Below are positions 12,026-23,872 of a DNA stretch of 64,000 nucleotides, in pieces. Position numbers and translations under genes: made by a program. Position 1 is the first letter of the stretch; each line of letters opens with the position of its first letter. The notes under the pieces were generated by a model. That model made no database searches. It saw only the letters and a program-made list of their open reading frames with translations, and was not told where the DNA came from. The stretch spans positions 74,114,501-74,178,500 of the forward strand of contig JASDFA010000007.1 of NCBI GenBank assembly GCA_035772735.1, written 5' to 3'. The stretch comes from Datura wrightii. Taxonomy: Eukaryota; Streptophyta; Magnoliopsida; Solanales; Solanaceae.

Positions 12026-13870
12026 TATAACACTCCAAAAGTATATAAGATCAAACCCCAGGCTTGAAGTAGAAACCAGTAAGAAAATTGACATTTTCCA
12101 TAAAACAATTCCACTGATGAGTCGTGGTATGTTCTAATGACTCATCATGAGACTCGTGGTGATGAAGCAGTAGAATGCCATGTTCTAGTCACCATTATTC
12201 ATGTGATGAGTCATTATGTCACTTGTCCTGAGCAAAGCAGCCAAGTCCTAAAACTTGTCAAATTTTCCTCCAGAAACAATGAGACAGATGATGAGTCGTG
12301 GGAGGAAGTAACGACTTATTATAATGAGTCATTGGATGAAGTTCATAAATGGTTCAAAATCAGTCCAACGACCATGAATGGGCATCACAAATCGTGATGT
12401 CAAAGGAAGAGTCGTGGGCAGAAGATCAGAAATTGTTTAAGTTGATTCAGTGACCATGAAAGGTCACCGCAAGTCGTGGTCAGACATGATGACTCGTGGT
12501 ATGACCCGTCGTCACTGGTCGGACATTTTTTTAATTCAAATTCTCAGGGATATTTTCATAACTCCATATGCTTTTAGCTCCTAAACCATGTCGTTTTGGG
12601 TTTTATTAAGAGGTTTTAATAGGCTATTCCGTCATTCCTTTTCATATCATCAATCATTCAAGAAATTCTACCTCTCAAGCTCTCAAGAACATCTAGGGTT
12701 CTTCTTCTCCAATCTCTGGGTCTCAAGCTATAGTCATGGAATCATTAAGCCAAGGTATGTGGGATTATCAATAATGGATTCCTTTCACCCTTATTCCCAA
12801 ATCCCAAGCTTAAATCCATGATCTCTAGGGCTTAAACCCTTTGACTCAAAATCTCTAAATTCTTTTATGAATTGTTTCTCTCACGATTCTACATGTATTT
12901 TGAAATTATGATTAGGTTAAATTATTTGAAAAACTCCTATGATTCTCTATGTTCAATTTAGCATGAATTGCTCCAAATAATGCATGTTTTCAGATGATTT
13001 TCACTATTATCGTATCATGGCTATTAAATCAGCATTGTTTTCCATGGCTAGTTTAGTAATACAAGGAATTTAGTAATTTACATGATTTTAAACTAGCCCA
13101 TGCAAAATATATCATGTTTCAAGTATGATCATGAGCATCTATGTCTATTTTGGGAGTAGTATTTAACACCGAGCGGATACAGGTTCAAATAACCCTAGTC
13201 CCATAACTACATGTCATCATAGGTATGAAGGGGTCCTCGCTAGACAGTGTCTCCCTTGCTCAAATGGGCTCATGAGTGAATTCACACCTTCATGGTTCTT
13301 ACCTTTGGTAAGGTATGAACACCCTCCCAACTAGGGTTACAGATTGGGCCCATGATGCTCACTTGGAGTATGTCGATTGTGAGAATCTCTCATTTTCATA
13401 TTTTATGATTCATTGACTTATAGTATTTTTTACATGGCCCATTGATCAATTTATGAATTTACTTATGATTTCAAACATTCTCAACTCTATGTTTATGTTT
13501 TAAAAAACCTTGGGTCATTGTACTTCAGCTTAAGATAAAATCTCGTGTTTTATGACTATATCACGATCATGATTTTTAGCATAATGTCCTTACTCTTATG
13601 TTTTCCTTATTCTCCATACTCAGTAATTCAATATACTAACCGCATATTTTATACTATATCGTCTCATAATGTGGGTTAGGGTGTTTAGTCTCAGCCCCGC
13701 TGCTAGTTAAGTTCCTGTCCCTGACCAGCTTTGGGTGGTGAATCCTCATCATCCAGGGACAACAGTTTTGGTTTATACTTTTCTCAGTCATTTCAGTTTT
13801 TAGTATATGTTATGATGTAATTCATGTACTGATGTGCCATGGTTTTATGACACTTCCAACCCTGTACGAG
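12026..13870 (+). repeat. H1 3' LTR (right end not resolved)
   Basis: It begins TATAACACTCC, a mutated form of the TGTAATACCC start of the B1 LTR. It shares further blocks with B1 in inverse orientation: the region at 13440-13680 with TCATGATTTTTAGC and ATGTCCTTACTC, and the cassette at 13780 with CAGTTTTGGTTTAT. Repeated GACTCGTGGT-like words fill 12120-12510, upstream of the probable promoter. The right border is blurred where G begins, and no target duplication was found. No real gene is present; short frames such as 12137-12397 are chance. Confidence 0.7.
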
Positions 13871-15180
13871 TAGTGAAGAAGTATAGAGCACTTTTGTTGG
13901 TTGTTGACCAACTCCAAGCATGGGAAAAAGAAAAAAAGTCAGACTAAGTTCAATTAGTCCAAAAAAGGTTAGGGAGAAAGAATTCTAAAAGGAGAGAAGA
14001 TTTTGTCCACCGAGCGGGACAGAGTGCGACCCCTAAGCAATTGGGGGTTAAAACATAGAAAATATGCTGCTACTTAGGCATGTTTTTATGGATATGATGT
14101 GTTTTGTTGATATTGCATGGAAAATAGGTTCTAGGAGTTAGACGTAAGAAAACAATGAAAAAGGCAGGAAGTGGGTCTTACGAGCCATGGTACAAGTCGT
14201 ACCTTGTTGGTACGAGCCGTCTTGGGGCTTTTTGGTGAGAAACAAAATGTGATCATAAGAACATCATGAAGTGGAGACTAGATATCACGACTCGTCAAAG
14301 TAGACTATAGGTCGTACTGAGCTTTCATGGTTAGAAATAGATAGCAACCAAATTGACTTCCTCAAGCCACGACCTGACACCATGAATCGTACTAGGAAAG
14401 TATGAGTCGTGCTGAAGAGCCGTTGTATGAATTTCAGAGAAGGTGCAATGAGGAACTTCCAACCATAACATGAAGTCATGAGTCGTGGTATCTTACCACA
14501 AGTCATCCTGAGCATCCGTACTTGAGAGGTCCAAGACTGAGTCTTATACCATAATTACATCCTACAAGTCGTGGTATCCTACCATGATTCATTGTATTCC
14601 CCGACTCTGCAATCCTGCTAAATTAGGAAAGGATTTTTATTTTTGTATAAATACTTTCTTAGGTTTTATTTTTGATTATTCAGCGCAGACAGTGTCATAC
14701 TTGTTTTAGGAGACTAATTGTATGCCCCTTTGAGTCCGAAGAAACACACGTATGTCCTTGGGATTTACTTTGTTAAATTTGTAAGTTCATAATTATGTCT
14801 TTCTCATGAATTCACTTTGAGATCTTACAAATATGCATAGCTAAATCCCACTACTAGGGTTGTGGGAACCATGGAGAATTAACAAAGTAGGCTTACGTAT
14901 GTAGTGATTCTATGTGTATGCTTGCATTGTTATTCCTGTTGTTATGAATGATTTTAATGTTGCGCAATGTTAGGACTTGCCTGTATTCTCTATTTGCTTA
15001 AACCTAGAGAGATAGAGATTTAAAAAAGGGAATTGACAACAGAGACTTGAAACTATTACTGTTCATTTAATAGCTTGAGTCGTGGCCATGGGAAAGCTTA
15101 TCTGGAATCAATGATGATGATGATCCGGATATAGATAAAGCTGGGTCAATAGGTGTCATAGTTTCCCCACCTCTACCTTC
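13871..15180 (+). repeat. G 5' LTR and leader (Athila-like, old)
   Basis: There is no coding sequence here. A TATAAATA box is at 14646-14653. Upstream (14170-14600) are many diverged copies of the words GTACGAGTCGTGG and their complements. The gag frame of an Athila-like element follows at 15187, so this stretch is best read as its 5' LTR plus leader. LTR borders and a primer site were not resolved; no clear tRNA-Asp complement remains. Confidence 0.5.
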
Positions 15181-15186
15181 TAGAAA

Positions 15187-16420
15187 ATGTTCGACATCAC
15201 TAGCACAATGATACTGTTATTGAATATGAAAGGTATGTTTGGTGGTAATGCTGGTGATGATGCAAATCTACACCTGGTGAACTTTGTGCGGATATGCAAG
15301 GCTTACAGGTTAGTTGGAGTGAGCCAAGATGCTATCAGACTGCAGCTATTTCCATTCTCTCTGACTGGTGAAGCTACTTTATGGTTGTTAGAGTTACCAA
15401 ATAACTATCACCAACTGGAGAGAGTTGAAGCGTGCCTTTTTGGAGAGGCTCTTTCCACCGTCGAGGATATTGCAGCTCAAGGATGAGATTTGTAATTTTC
15501 GATAGCTTAAGACAGAGGCACTGTGCAAGACATGGTTGCGATTTAATAAGAAGTTGAATAAGTGCCTGAATCATTAAATTCCTAATGAGAGCTTGTTAGA
15601 CATATCTTACAGGCCTTTAAACAACAACAACAACGTTGTTGTAGATACTGTAGAAAAAGGATCTTTGATGAGTAATACATGGTGAGGAGCAACTGTGATA
15701 CTCAATCGTGTGACTAAAACAAACAGGGCGTGGCATACAAAAGAGGCTGAGGTATCTGCTGGAACATCTGCTGTCAGAAGGACTGCAGAGCAGCATAGAA
15801 AAGAAGAAGAATGTGACCAGGACATAACCCATATGAAAACTTCTATTGACAATGTCACTAAGAATATTATGGGAGCTGGAGCAAAAAATGTTAATGCAGT
15901 CGGTGCTCACGGGAAGGAGCAAGGGTATGAAAACTCCGATTTTTGAGGAGGAAGCAAACTACTTGGACAATTAGGTGGTGGGTTTTTGGGATAATTCCCA
16001 AGGGTCTAATCAAGAATTTTGATGCCAAGGACAAGGGAATCAAGGTCAGAACCAGTATAGGGACAACTACAACCGCACAGCGTACAGAGATAGGAGTAGA
16101 GGAAAAGATAGAGACGACAATTAGAGGAAGAAATATGGGTACAAGAATAACCATAGAGGTTTATATGTCCCTCCAAAAGGCTGAGAAGAAGAGTCTAGTT
16201 TCTTAAAACTAGAGAAGATAATGGTCGAGGTATTGAAAAAGGTGAAGCTGACTAATGATCAGTTGAAAGACATTCGCGGAGATATATTTGGAATGAATTA
16301 GAAGGTTAAGTCGCATTCTACAGGGATTAAGCAGATTGAGAAGCAGTTGGGCCAGATGTAAGCATCCCTAAATCAGAGGAAAAAGGTTACACTACCTAGC
16401 GACATAGTCTAGAATCCAAA
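15187..16420 (+). pseudogene. G gag, Athila-like, broken
   Basis: The frame opens with MFDITSTMILLLNMKGMFGG, followed by DDANLHLVNFVRICKAYRLVG and SQDAIRLQLFPFSLTGEATLWL. This is the capsid-type retrotransposon gag domain of Athila-like elements, which builds the cytoplasmic particle. Stops and frameshifts begin at about 15486. Pieces such as TWLRFNKKLNKCLNH (about 15530) and low-complexity and charged stretches to about 16400 are the decayed rest. It is non-functional. Confidence 0.8.
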
Positions 16421-17513
16421 GAATTATAATCATTGTATGGTTGTAACTACTGGGAGTGGTAAGACAATGCATGAGCTACCTGAGCCTGTTGTAGTTGATG
16501 ATGCAGAGTCGGAGATGATTGAAGCTGAGCAGTTTGTTGAATCTGAAGAGCAGGTGATTGATGATAAATTAGAGGAGAAAAAATCTCCAGTTACTGAAAA
16601 AGAGACTAGCTCAAAAAAAAAAGAAATGAAAAGGAGGTCCCTCAAGTTGTGAAGCCCATCCCACGACCTCCTCCACCTTTACATTAGAGAATGAAAAAGA
16701 AGGTTGAAGATGAGAAGTTTCACAAGTTGATCTCTATGTTGAAGCAGCTTTCAATGAATATTCCCTTAGTCTAGGCACTTGATCAAAGCTTCATGGACCC
16801 TTATGCAGAAGAAGGAGGATCCACGAGCATTCACCATCCCATGTACCATTGGAGTTTTCAATTTTGCAAAGGCTCTGCGTGATTTGGGAGCTAGTATAAA
16901 CCTGATGCCCACTAGCATTATATCAGAAGTTTGGTCTTGGGATCCCCCACACTGACTTCAATACGGCTACTATGGTGGATCGCACAGTGAAAAAGTTGTT
17001 GGTGAAAGTGGAAGCATTTATATTCCATGCAGATTTTGTTATTTTGGATTACGAAGTGGATTTTTAGGTCTCCATCATTTTGGGGGCAACCATTCTGTGC
17101 CACCAGTTGAGTACTAGTTGTTATGGAGACCGGACAGCTGATGTTTTGATTAAATAATGAAGAGGTAGTATTTGATATGGGCTGGTCAACCAAGCAGCCA
17201 AATGATATGAGAGTGGTATCAGTGATTAGTTAGGTTGATGAGGAAAGGCCGACAGTGCCCCTTGAGGAGCATCTTGGTGTAGAGGCACTAGCATTTGTGA
17301 TTATGTACTTCGCGGGGATGATACCGAGGGGTATGAGGAGATGGAGAATGCACTTGTCGGAATAGGGTCTTACAGTTTCAAGCAAAAGAAGTTGGACCTC
17401 GATTTTGAAAAATTGTGCAGCCCCTCTAGAAGAATCTTCAATTGAGGAGCCTCCAGTCTTAGAACTTAAGGCTCTTCCTTCACATCTGAGATATGCATTT
17501 TTAGGAGACTACA
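16421..17513 (+). pseudogene. G gag-protease linker and aspartic protease, cut by B1
   Basis: A charged linker (about 16437-16650, rich in Glu and Lys) and a proline-rich PIPRPPPP segment lead to a retropepsin domain. There, LRDLGASINLMPTSI (about 16880-16920) contains the catalytic Asp in the DLGA context, followed by FHADFVILDYEVDF (about 17025). It continues to LKALPSHLRYAFLGD, the conserved linker before RT, and stops where the B1 LTR begins at 17514. Several stops and frame breaks are present. Confidence 0.8.
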
Positions 17514-17994
17514 TGTCATGACCCGAGCATAGACCCCTGAGGCAATACATGACCTAGAACCACGAATGGCTCCAATATAACCCATGGTACATGCATAACA
17601 TAAGCATAAGCATACAACTAAGCATAGACATTCATAAGATATAGCATAAGTGGAAGTTTAAGATATCATAAAACGTAAACAGAGACAACAAATCAAAACC
17701 GCTAACTATCTACACATCATAGTCTAAAAAGACTCTGAACATAAGATGAGCTGACAGGACAAACCCTTAACTAGCTCTACAAATTCTATAACTGAAATGA
17801 CATAAAAGGGACATAAACCAAAACTGATGTCCTCGGATGATCAGGACCCACCAAAAACTGAGCTGAACTTGGAGCAAGAGCAAATCTAACAGCAAGTCTG
17901 AGACTGATCAAACCAAACCTATATCATGAGATGATATAGCACAAAAGTATGCGATCAATACTTTGAATATACTGAGTATATAGGATAAGTAAAA

Positions 17995-19389
17995 TGATGT
18001 CGCGCTAGCGCACATGGTTGTCACGTAATATAGGATTGTTAAGTCCAGATATCGTACCCACATGAACTTGTCAATTTAATCGTTATAAGGTTTTACTTTG
18101 ATTTCACTAATCTATGAAACAAGTAAAATGAAATTGGTTCGAAAAATTAAAATACTAAAACTTCAAATGTAAAAATTAACTAAAACAAATGCAGGCTTGA
18201 TTGTATTTCGATAATGATGACAAACTAGGACAATGGCACTTGGTTTGTTTCAAGTTGAGTTTTCCAGACTTTACTAAACTAACATGATTCTTCCTACGGT
18301 TGTTAGTTGCAAGTTACTATCCCATTTTTGCCATTATCCCTAGCATCCAAGAACTATTTCGTGAACCCTAACCCCTATATCCCTATGGTAGAAGGAGAAC
18401 AATGAAACGACGATTATGCCTACTTGTATTTCAACTAAACGGGGTTGAAGGGTATATCTCTATCCTCAACAACTTCTATCCTATCACCAATGGGTTCAAG
18501 GGTCTTTGAATTTTTGTTCTGTATTTATTTTTAACCCTTTCGATTCCCTTTTCCATGTTCAATCGAAAGCCAATAGATTACTTACAAGGTGATCATTCTC
18601 ATAAATAATAAATTAAAATAAATAACTACAAACAACCATAAAAGAAGAATCAAAACTAAATTAAATTAATCAGTCAAAAAATAAACCATTCACCATGGCC
18701 ACAACCCTATAATATGAGTTTAGCCACTCATATACAAGTAGAAAACTAAATACTTAGTCATCATCATGCGAAAATATGAAGTAAAGAAGAGAAAACCTTG
18801 TTGTAGAACTGTGTTTTCCTTCGTAATGGCTCACAAGCTTTCATGAATGAACTACGGAGTAAAAATGAGTAAAGACTGCTTCAAGTAGTCCAAAACTACT
18901 TCAAGAAGTAAAAAACTACTTAACAAACAACCTAAGGCTTATATTTATAGATGAGCCTTCAAACGACACTTCTGCCCTTCAAGACTTGGCTTAAAAATCA
19001 ACATTTTTTGCCCCGGAATGTGTCTGGTGCACCGCCCCTCCTATCTTGCCACAAACTTAGTCAAATTTTCAACAATTTTTAGCTCAAGATAAGGCCTAGC
19101 GCGCCGCCCAAGCCATAGCACCAGCTTGAGAATTTTTTCTCTGAAGTTTAATTGCTAGTGTGGGGCGCTAGTCATAGCACCAAATCTGTCAGATTCTCTA
19201 ATCTTCATTCCTTGCATTATTTTGAGCCCATTTTTCTTAATTTCCTTCTCAAATCAACTCAAATCATTTGTTAGCGCATAAAACACACACATATATGAAT
19301 TTAAGCATAAATTAAGGATTATAAACTCAAAACATAATCAAATATGGGTAAAAACATGGCAAATGGGCATGAAAATATGCCCAGCATCA
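17995..19389 (-). repeat. Element C 3' LTR (1395 bp)
   Basis: This is the partner of 22403-23872 and lies beside the purine tract at 19390-19402 (minus AAGTGTGGGGTGG). It is shorter than the 5' LTR because of a small deletion near 18005 and absence of part of a repeated GGTGCTATGGCT block near 19120-19180. Confidence 0.9.
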
Positions 19390-19402
19390 CCACCCCACAC
19401 TT

Positions 19403-21447
19403 AAATCATTGTTCGTCCCCGAACAATCCTTAAAACATACCTAAAATCATGTTTCACCAGCACACTTGACACCTCTATCAACTCATACCCAAACAACTAG
19501 GATGGAGCAAAGATATTATGGTTTATCATCATACAACAATTCTCAACAAACCACATAGAATGATTTCACAATCAAAAACACACGACCTCTATAAATGACT
19601 CATCTTTTTAACACAAAGGGCCAATATGATTAAGTGTGACACATGCAACAAGTAGTACACCGAATTAATCCTCTTATGCCCCTCACTTTTAGTGATGTTC
19701 CTCTCTCAAATTCATCAAAATAAGACATGGAACACAATAAGTGAGGCACACTCACTCTCACAAATTATGTAATGTACATATGCAACATACCATAGGCTTT
19801 CCCTTCATGTACATTGAGACTACCTAGTTGCTTCAAGAGATTATGATCAAAATGACTTTTCTTGGTTGTAATGTATGCTAAGGGACGGGTAGGAATGATT
19901 ATTTATTTTATAGTGACTACCACCCTAAGCACTTTCAAGACATATTTTATTTTACTTTTCAACCACCTTTTTCCCTGCTTGTTCACCTTTCCTCTACTCA
20001 CCCTTGTCTTTTCTTTTCATGCCCCATGTTTTTCAACTACTTGGCTTCTAGTTTTCTAATCATAGAATAATTAAGGATTTTGAAATTAAAGTTCTCTTTT
20101 TCAATTCCCTAGCAGCAAGTAGACAACACAATTTTTATGGGCACCCCTTCTTCTCACTTTTCTTTTCTTAACATAACTTTTCTTTTTCCCTTAACATTAT
20201 ACTTCGGTGGACCTTCACTTTCAAGTCTCAAAGTGCCAAAGACTACTTTGGATCAATAAGTCTAAGGTCCCACAAAAAGGGGGATTAAGCTACTATTGAG
20301 GCTAAGAAAGAATAAGGCTTTTAGGCTCGAAGGGGTTAACAATGGAGAATGACTAGGAAGGTGAAACAAATGTGGGAAAACATGGCTTCTCAAAGAAATG
20401 CCTTGATCATCTCTCAACTCCCTACCAACTAGTTATCCTACATACATTGAGGCAAGTTCTAGATGCTACAATATATACACACAAAACAATTCAGCTCAAC
20501 TCTCATGGCAACAAGAATCTAATCAGTTTCTATAGCTACACATTCACATAATCATATTGAATGACAAGTTAAATTCATAATTAATCCCTAAGGATATGTT
20601 TGAGTCAAATTAAAGTGACATGTGCATCTCTCAAGGATTCTAACTCATGGACTCAATATGACTATTCTATTTTCTCTAGCATAGCGGCTAAGTAGAATAT
20701 AGACAAGCGTACAAGTGGATGTCCTACGACTCAATCTTAAAAAATAAAATAAATATGATGAAATTTTCCTTAAGATGATCATCGTCCATCTATCATAGGG
20801 AAACTTCATTACTTTATGACTACAATGACTCAAAAAAACACAAAAATTACCCGGTTCAAAGGGATCCCCTTCAGAAAAGAATCGAGGCCATAAGAAAAAT
20901 TGAAGGGTGGATGAGACATGTCATTTTCATTTCAAAAAAAAAATTTCAAACAGAACATGATGGAATACTTACCCTTAACCTCAAAATTCAGGGAGACATA
21001 CCCTCACCCCACACTAAAAGCTTTGCTCCGTCCTCAGAGCAACTAAAACTAAAAGATAGATTAGAGTGACAAATTACTCCCTGAGGCCCTCTAGGGCCTA
21101 GCTAGCAGCATGTTTCTTTGATACATGGGTCGCACGACCCCACACTTAAGAAAAAGACATGTTCCTTATCTTTTGTTCCGGGTACTCAAACTTCCCCTTC
21201 TCAGCACACAAAACAAAAAACACAGAAGTTGCACTATATATAAAAATAATAAGAACTACATCAGTACAAGTTGGGTTGCCTCCCAACAAGCACCTGATTT
21301 AACGTCGCGGCACAGGCCATCAAGTTTCACCACTTTTTCTTCCACTTTGAGCTTATAAATTTCACACCTAGTTTCTTTTCCAATTTTCTATTATGCTCAA
21401 GGGGTGGTGGTGTAAACTGAAGGGACCAAGTAAGAGATGTTGTATCT
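19403..21447 (-). other. Element C 3' untranslated region with conserved modules
   Basis: No coding sequence is recognised. Three modules match E and F: the tract beside the LTR; a block at 20764-20803 containing CTATGATAGATGG between short inverted arms; and the AGGCAA-loop hairpin at 21270-21287. Plus-strand frames such as 19862-20059 and 21125-21358 have no support. Confidence 0.65.
21270..21287 (-). other. Conserved AGGCAA-loop hairpin, element C copy
   Basis: The minus strand reads GTTGGG-AGGCAA-CCCAAC, a perfect 6-base stem. The upstream context GCCGCGACGTTAAATCAGG is shared with F and E. Relative to those copies, three stem pairs change on both sides while the loop is unchanged. It lies about 160 bases after the end of the C ORF. 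Confidence 0.75.
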
Positions 21448-22266
21448 TTACCTTAAGTGAGGGATGTCATTGTTTGTCTTTGGCATAATAAATTTTAGAA
21501 TATAAGGGTGTTGTTCCTCATCTACACATTTCTCCATAGGATTGGACGACTCTATTTCTAGGTTGCCACCCAAACACAATGTTGAAAAATGTTTAGAATG
21601 AGGACCAATACGCCCTAACTCCAAGATTACATTATACTTGACATCCTCACTTTTATCCACTTCCTCACCATCGACATCGACCACCAAAGAATCATCTAAT
21701 GGTTGGGATTCTTCTCCTTGTTCCATGCATTGGATAGTATCCACAACACTTTGTAGTTGGGCCTCAGACGCCTCAACTTTTTCATTCAAAAGACCCTACA
21801 GGTCATGGATACTTGAGCTAAATTGGCTAATCTCTTGTTTGAGCTTCTTTTGTTTCCCTTGAGGTTCCTCTTGAGTATTGTATAAGATTGTGACTTGCAA
21901 ATCATTATAAGTCGTAGTCTCAGCCACCATCTCTGTGAGCTTGGCACTCATCCTTTTTAAGGCTCCTCTATGTTCAGTAAGTTGCTCCCTCATTACTTCC
22001 ATATGCTCTAGGATAATTTTTTCCATATTTCTTATTTGAGCATGATGTTCCTCCTCTTCATTATTCTTGTAAGCATAAAAAACAACAAGAGGATCGTAAT
22101 GGGGGACTGGGGAAGGGGAATAAAAATTTGGACAACCACTCCAATGGCCATCTAGACCACCACAAGTATGACTGTGTTTCCATAAGTGGGGTCCTCAACA
22201 GTTCAGACAAAGATCACTAAAATATGAATACCCATCATTCAACTCATTTATATACCAAGATGTCAT
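21448..22266 (-). pseudogene. Element C ORF: unknown protein with Cys/His cluster and predicted coiled coil
   Basis: From ATG at 22266-22264 one frame runs to 21448 with two in-frame stops (about 22198 and 21790). The N-terminal part (about residues 20-50) has a Cys/His-rich stretch, including CLNC, then HSHTCGGLDGHWSGCP, that could bind zinc or nucleic acid. A charged middle rich in Glu, Lys, Gln and Met (MEKIILEHMEVMREQL onwards) looks like a coiled coil. The C-terminal part contains an acidic VVDVDGEEVDKSED stretch. I do not recognise a family. Its position right after the primer site suggests a gag-like or packaging role, which is inference. Confidence 0.55.
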
Positions 22267-22294
22267 GTTAAAAAGAGTGGTATAATATTTAAAA

Positions 22295-22318
22295 TATATA
22301 TATATATATATATATATA
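22295..22318. repeat. TA dinucleotide microsatellite, 12 units
   Basis: An uninterrupted TA run lies within the element C leader between primer site and ORF. It probably grew by slippage after insertion. Confidence 0.95.
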
Positions 22319-22378
22319 CAATATATACAGACTAGTGAAATAAAATTCTAACCTACAAACGGTTAAACAATATTCAAG

Positions 22379-22396
22379 TCCTCGACAACGAAGCTA
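22379..22396 (-). other. Degenerate tRNA-Asp primer-binding site of element C
   Basis: The minus strand reads TAGCTTCGTTGTCGAGGA next to the 5' LTR, differing at 5 of 18 positions from the tRNA-Asp complement seen intact in F. It is either decayed or complementary to a different tRNA. Confidence 0.6.
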
Positions 22397-22402
22397 AAAA
22401 CT

Positions 22403-23872
22403 TGATGTCGCCCAAGTGCACGCAAGCGCACGTGGTCGTCACGTAATATAGGATTGTTAAGTCCAGATATCGTACCCATAGGGACTTGTCAATTTAATTG
22501 TTATAAGGTTTTACTTTGATTTCACTAATCTACGAAACAAGTAAAATGAAGATTGGTTCGGAAAATTAAAATACTAAAACTTCAAATGTAAAAATTAACT
22601 AAAACAAATGCAAGCTTGATTGTATTTTGATAATGATGAAAGACTAGGGCAATGGCACTTGGTTGGTTTCAACCAAGTTTTCCAGACGTAATTAAACTAT
22701 CATGATTCTTCCTACAGTTGCTAGTTGCAAGTTACTATCCCATTTCTTGCCACTATCCCTAGCATCCAAGAACTATTCCATGAACCCTAACGCCTACATT
22801 CCTATGATCGCAGGAGAACAATGAAATGACGATTATGCGTACTTGTCTTTCAACTAAATGGGGTTGAAGGGTATATTCCTATCCTCAACAACAACTTCCA
22901 TCCTATCATCAATGGGTTCAAGGCTCTTTGAATTCCCATTCTATATTTATTTTTAACCCTTTTGATTCCCTTTCCCAAGTTCAATAGAAAGACAACAAAT
23001 TACTTATAAGGTGATCATTCTCATAAATAATAAATTAAAATAAATAACTACAAAGAAACATAAAAGAAGAATCAAAACTAAATTTAATTAATCTTTCAAA
23101 TAATCAACCATTCACCATGGCCACAATCCTAGAATATGAGTTTAGCCACTCATTGAAAAGTAGAAAAAACAAATACTTAGTCATCAGCATGCGAAAATAC
23201 GAAGCAAAGGAGAGAAAACCTAGTTGTAGAACCTTGTATTCCTTCCAAACGGCTTACAAGATTTCATGAATGAACTACGAAATAAAAATGAGCAAAGACT
23301 GCTTCAAACAGTCCAAAACTACTCCAAGAAGTCAAAAACTACTTAACAAATAACCTAATGCTTATATTTATAGATGAGCCTTCAAATGACGCTTCTGTCC
23401 TTCAAGACTTGTCTTAAAAATCAGCATTTTTTGCCCCATAATGGGTCTGGCACGCCACCCCTCCTATCTCTCCACAAACATAGTCAAATTTTCAGCAATT
23501 TTTAGCTCCAGATAAGGCCTGGCGCGCCATCACAGCTATAGCACCAACCTGAGAATTTTTTCTCTGAAGTTTGAGGGCTGGTGCAGGGTGTTAGCCATAG
23601 CACCAGATTGATATTTTATTTCTTTGAAGTTTAGGACTTGGTGGGGGGCGCCAGCCATAGCACCACACCCGTCAGATTCTCAAATCTTCATTCATTGCAT
23701 CATTTTGAGCCCATTTTTCTTAGTTTCCTGCTCAAATCAACTCAAATCATTTGTTAGCACATAAAGCACACACATACATGAATTTAACTATAAATTAAGG
23801 AGTATGAACTCAAAACATAATCAAATATGGGTAAAAACATGGAAAATGGTCATGAAAATATGCCCAATATCA
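22403..23872 (-). repeat. Element C 5' LTR (1470 bp)
   Basis: The repeat begins TGATGTCGCCC and ends AATATCA beside the TAAAA duplication. On the minus strand TATAAATATA lies at 23372-23363. Upstream in transcription sense (23440-23665) are three or more copies of a GGTGCTATGGCTGGCGCC-like unit. These are CG-rich repeats placed just as in the other LTRs but different in sequence. Confidence 0.9.

Larger units (their letters stand above)
17995..23872 (-). mobile_element. Element C: non-autonomous Athila-like LTR element with target duplication TAAAA
   Basis: Direct repeats 17995-19389 and 22403-23872 both begin TGATGTCGC and end ATCA. They are flanked by identical TAAAA (17990-17994 and 23873-23877). 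A degenerate tRNA-Asp primer site and the AGTGTGGGGTGG purine tract place the element on the minus strand. The 3 kb internal region has no RT, RNase H, integrase or protease, only one broken ORF plus UTR modules shared with E and F. It must have relied on proteins from another element. Confidence 0.9.

Noticed and set aside
12137..12821. Small plus-strand frames as host micro-genes
   Set aside because: They lie in the H1 3' LTR and consist of the GACTCGTGG repeats and LTR sequence, without similarity to known proteins.
22295..22318. TA run as a possible TATA promoter
   Set aside because: It is a pure dinucleotide repeat downstream of the LTR and primer site, so a slippage microsatellite is more likely than a promoter. 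The C LTR has its own TATA box.
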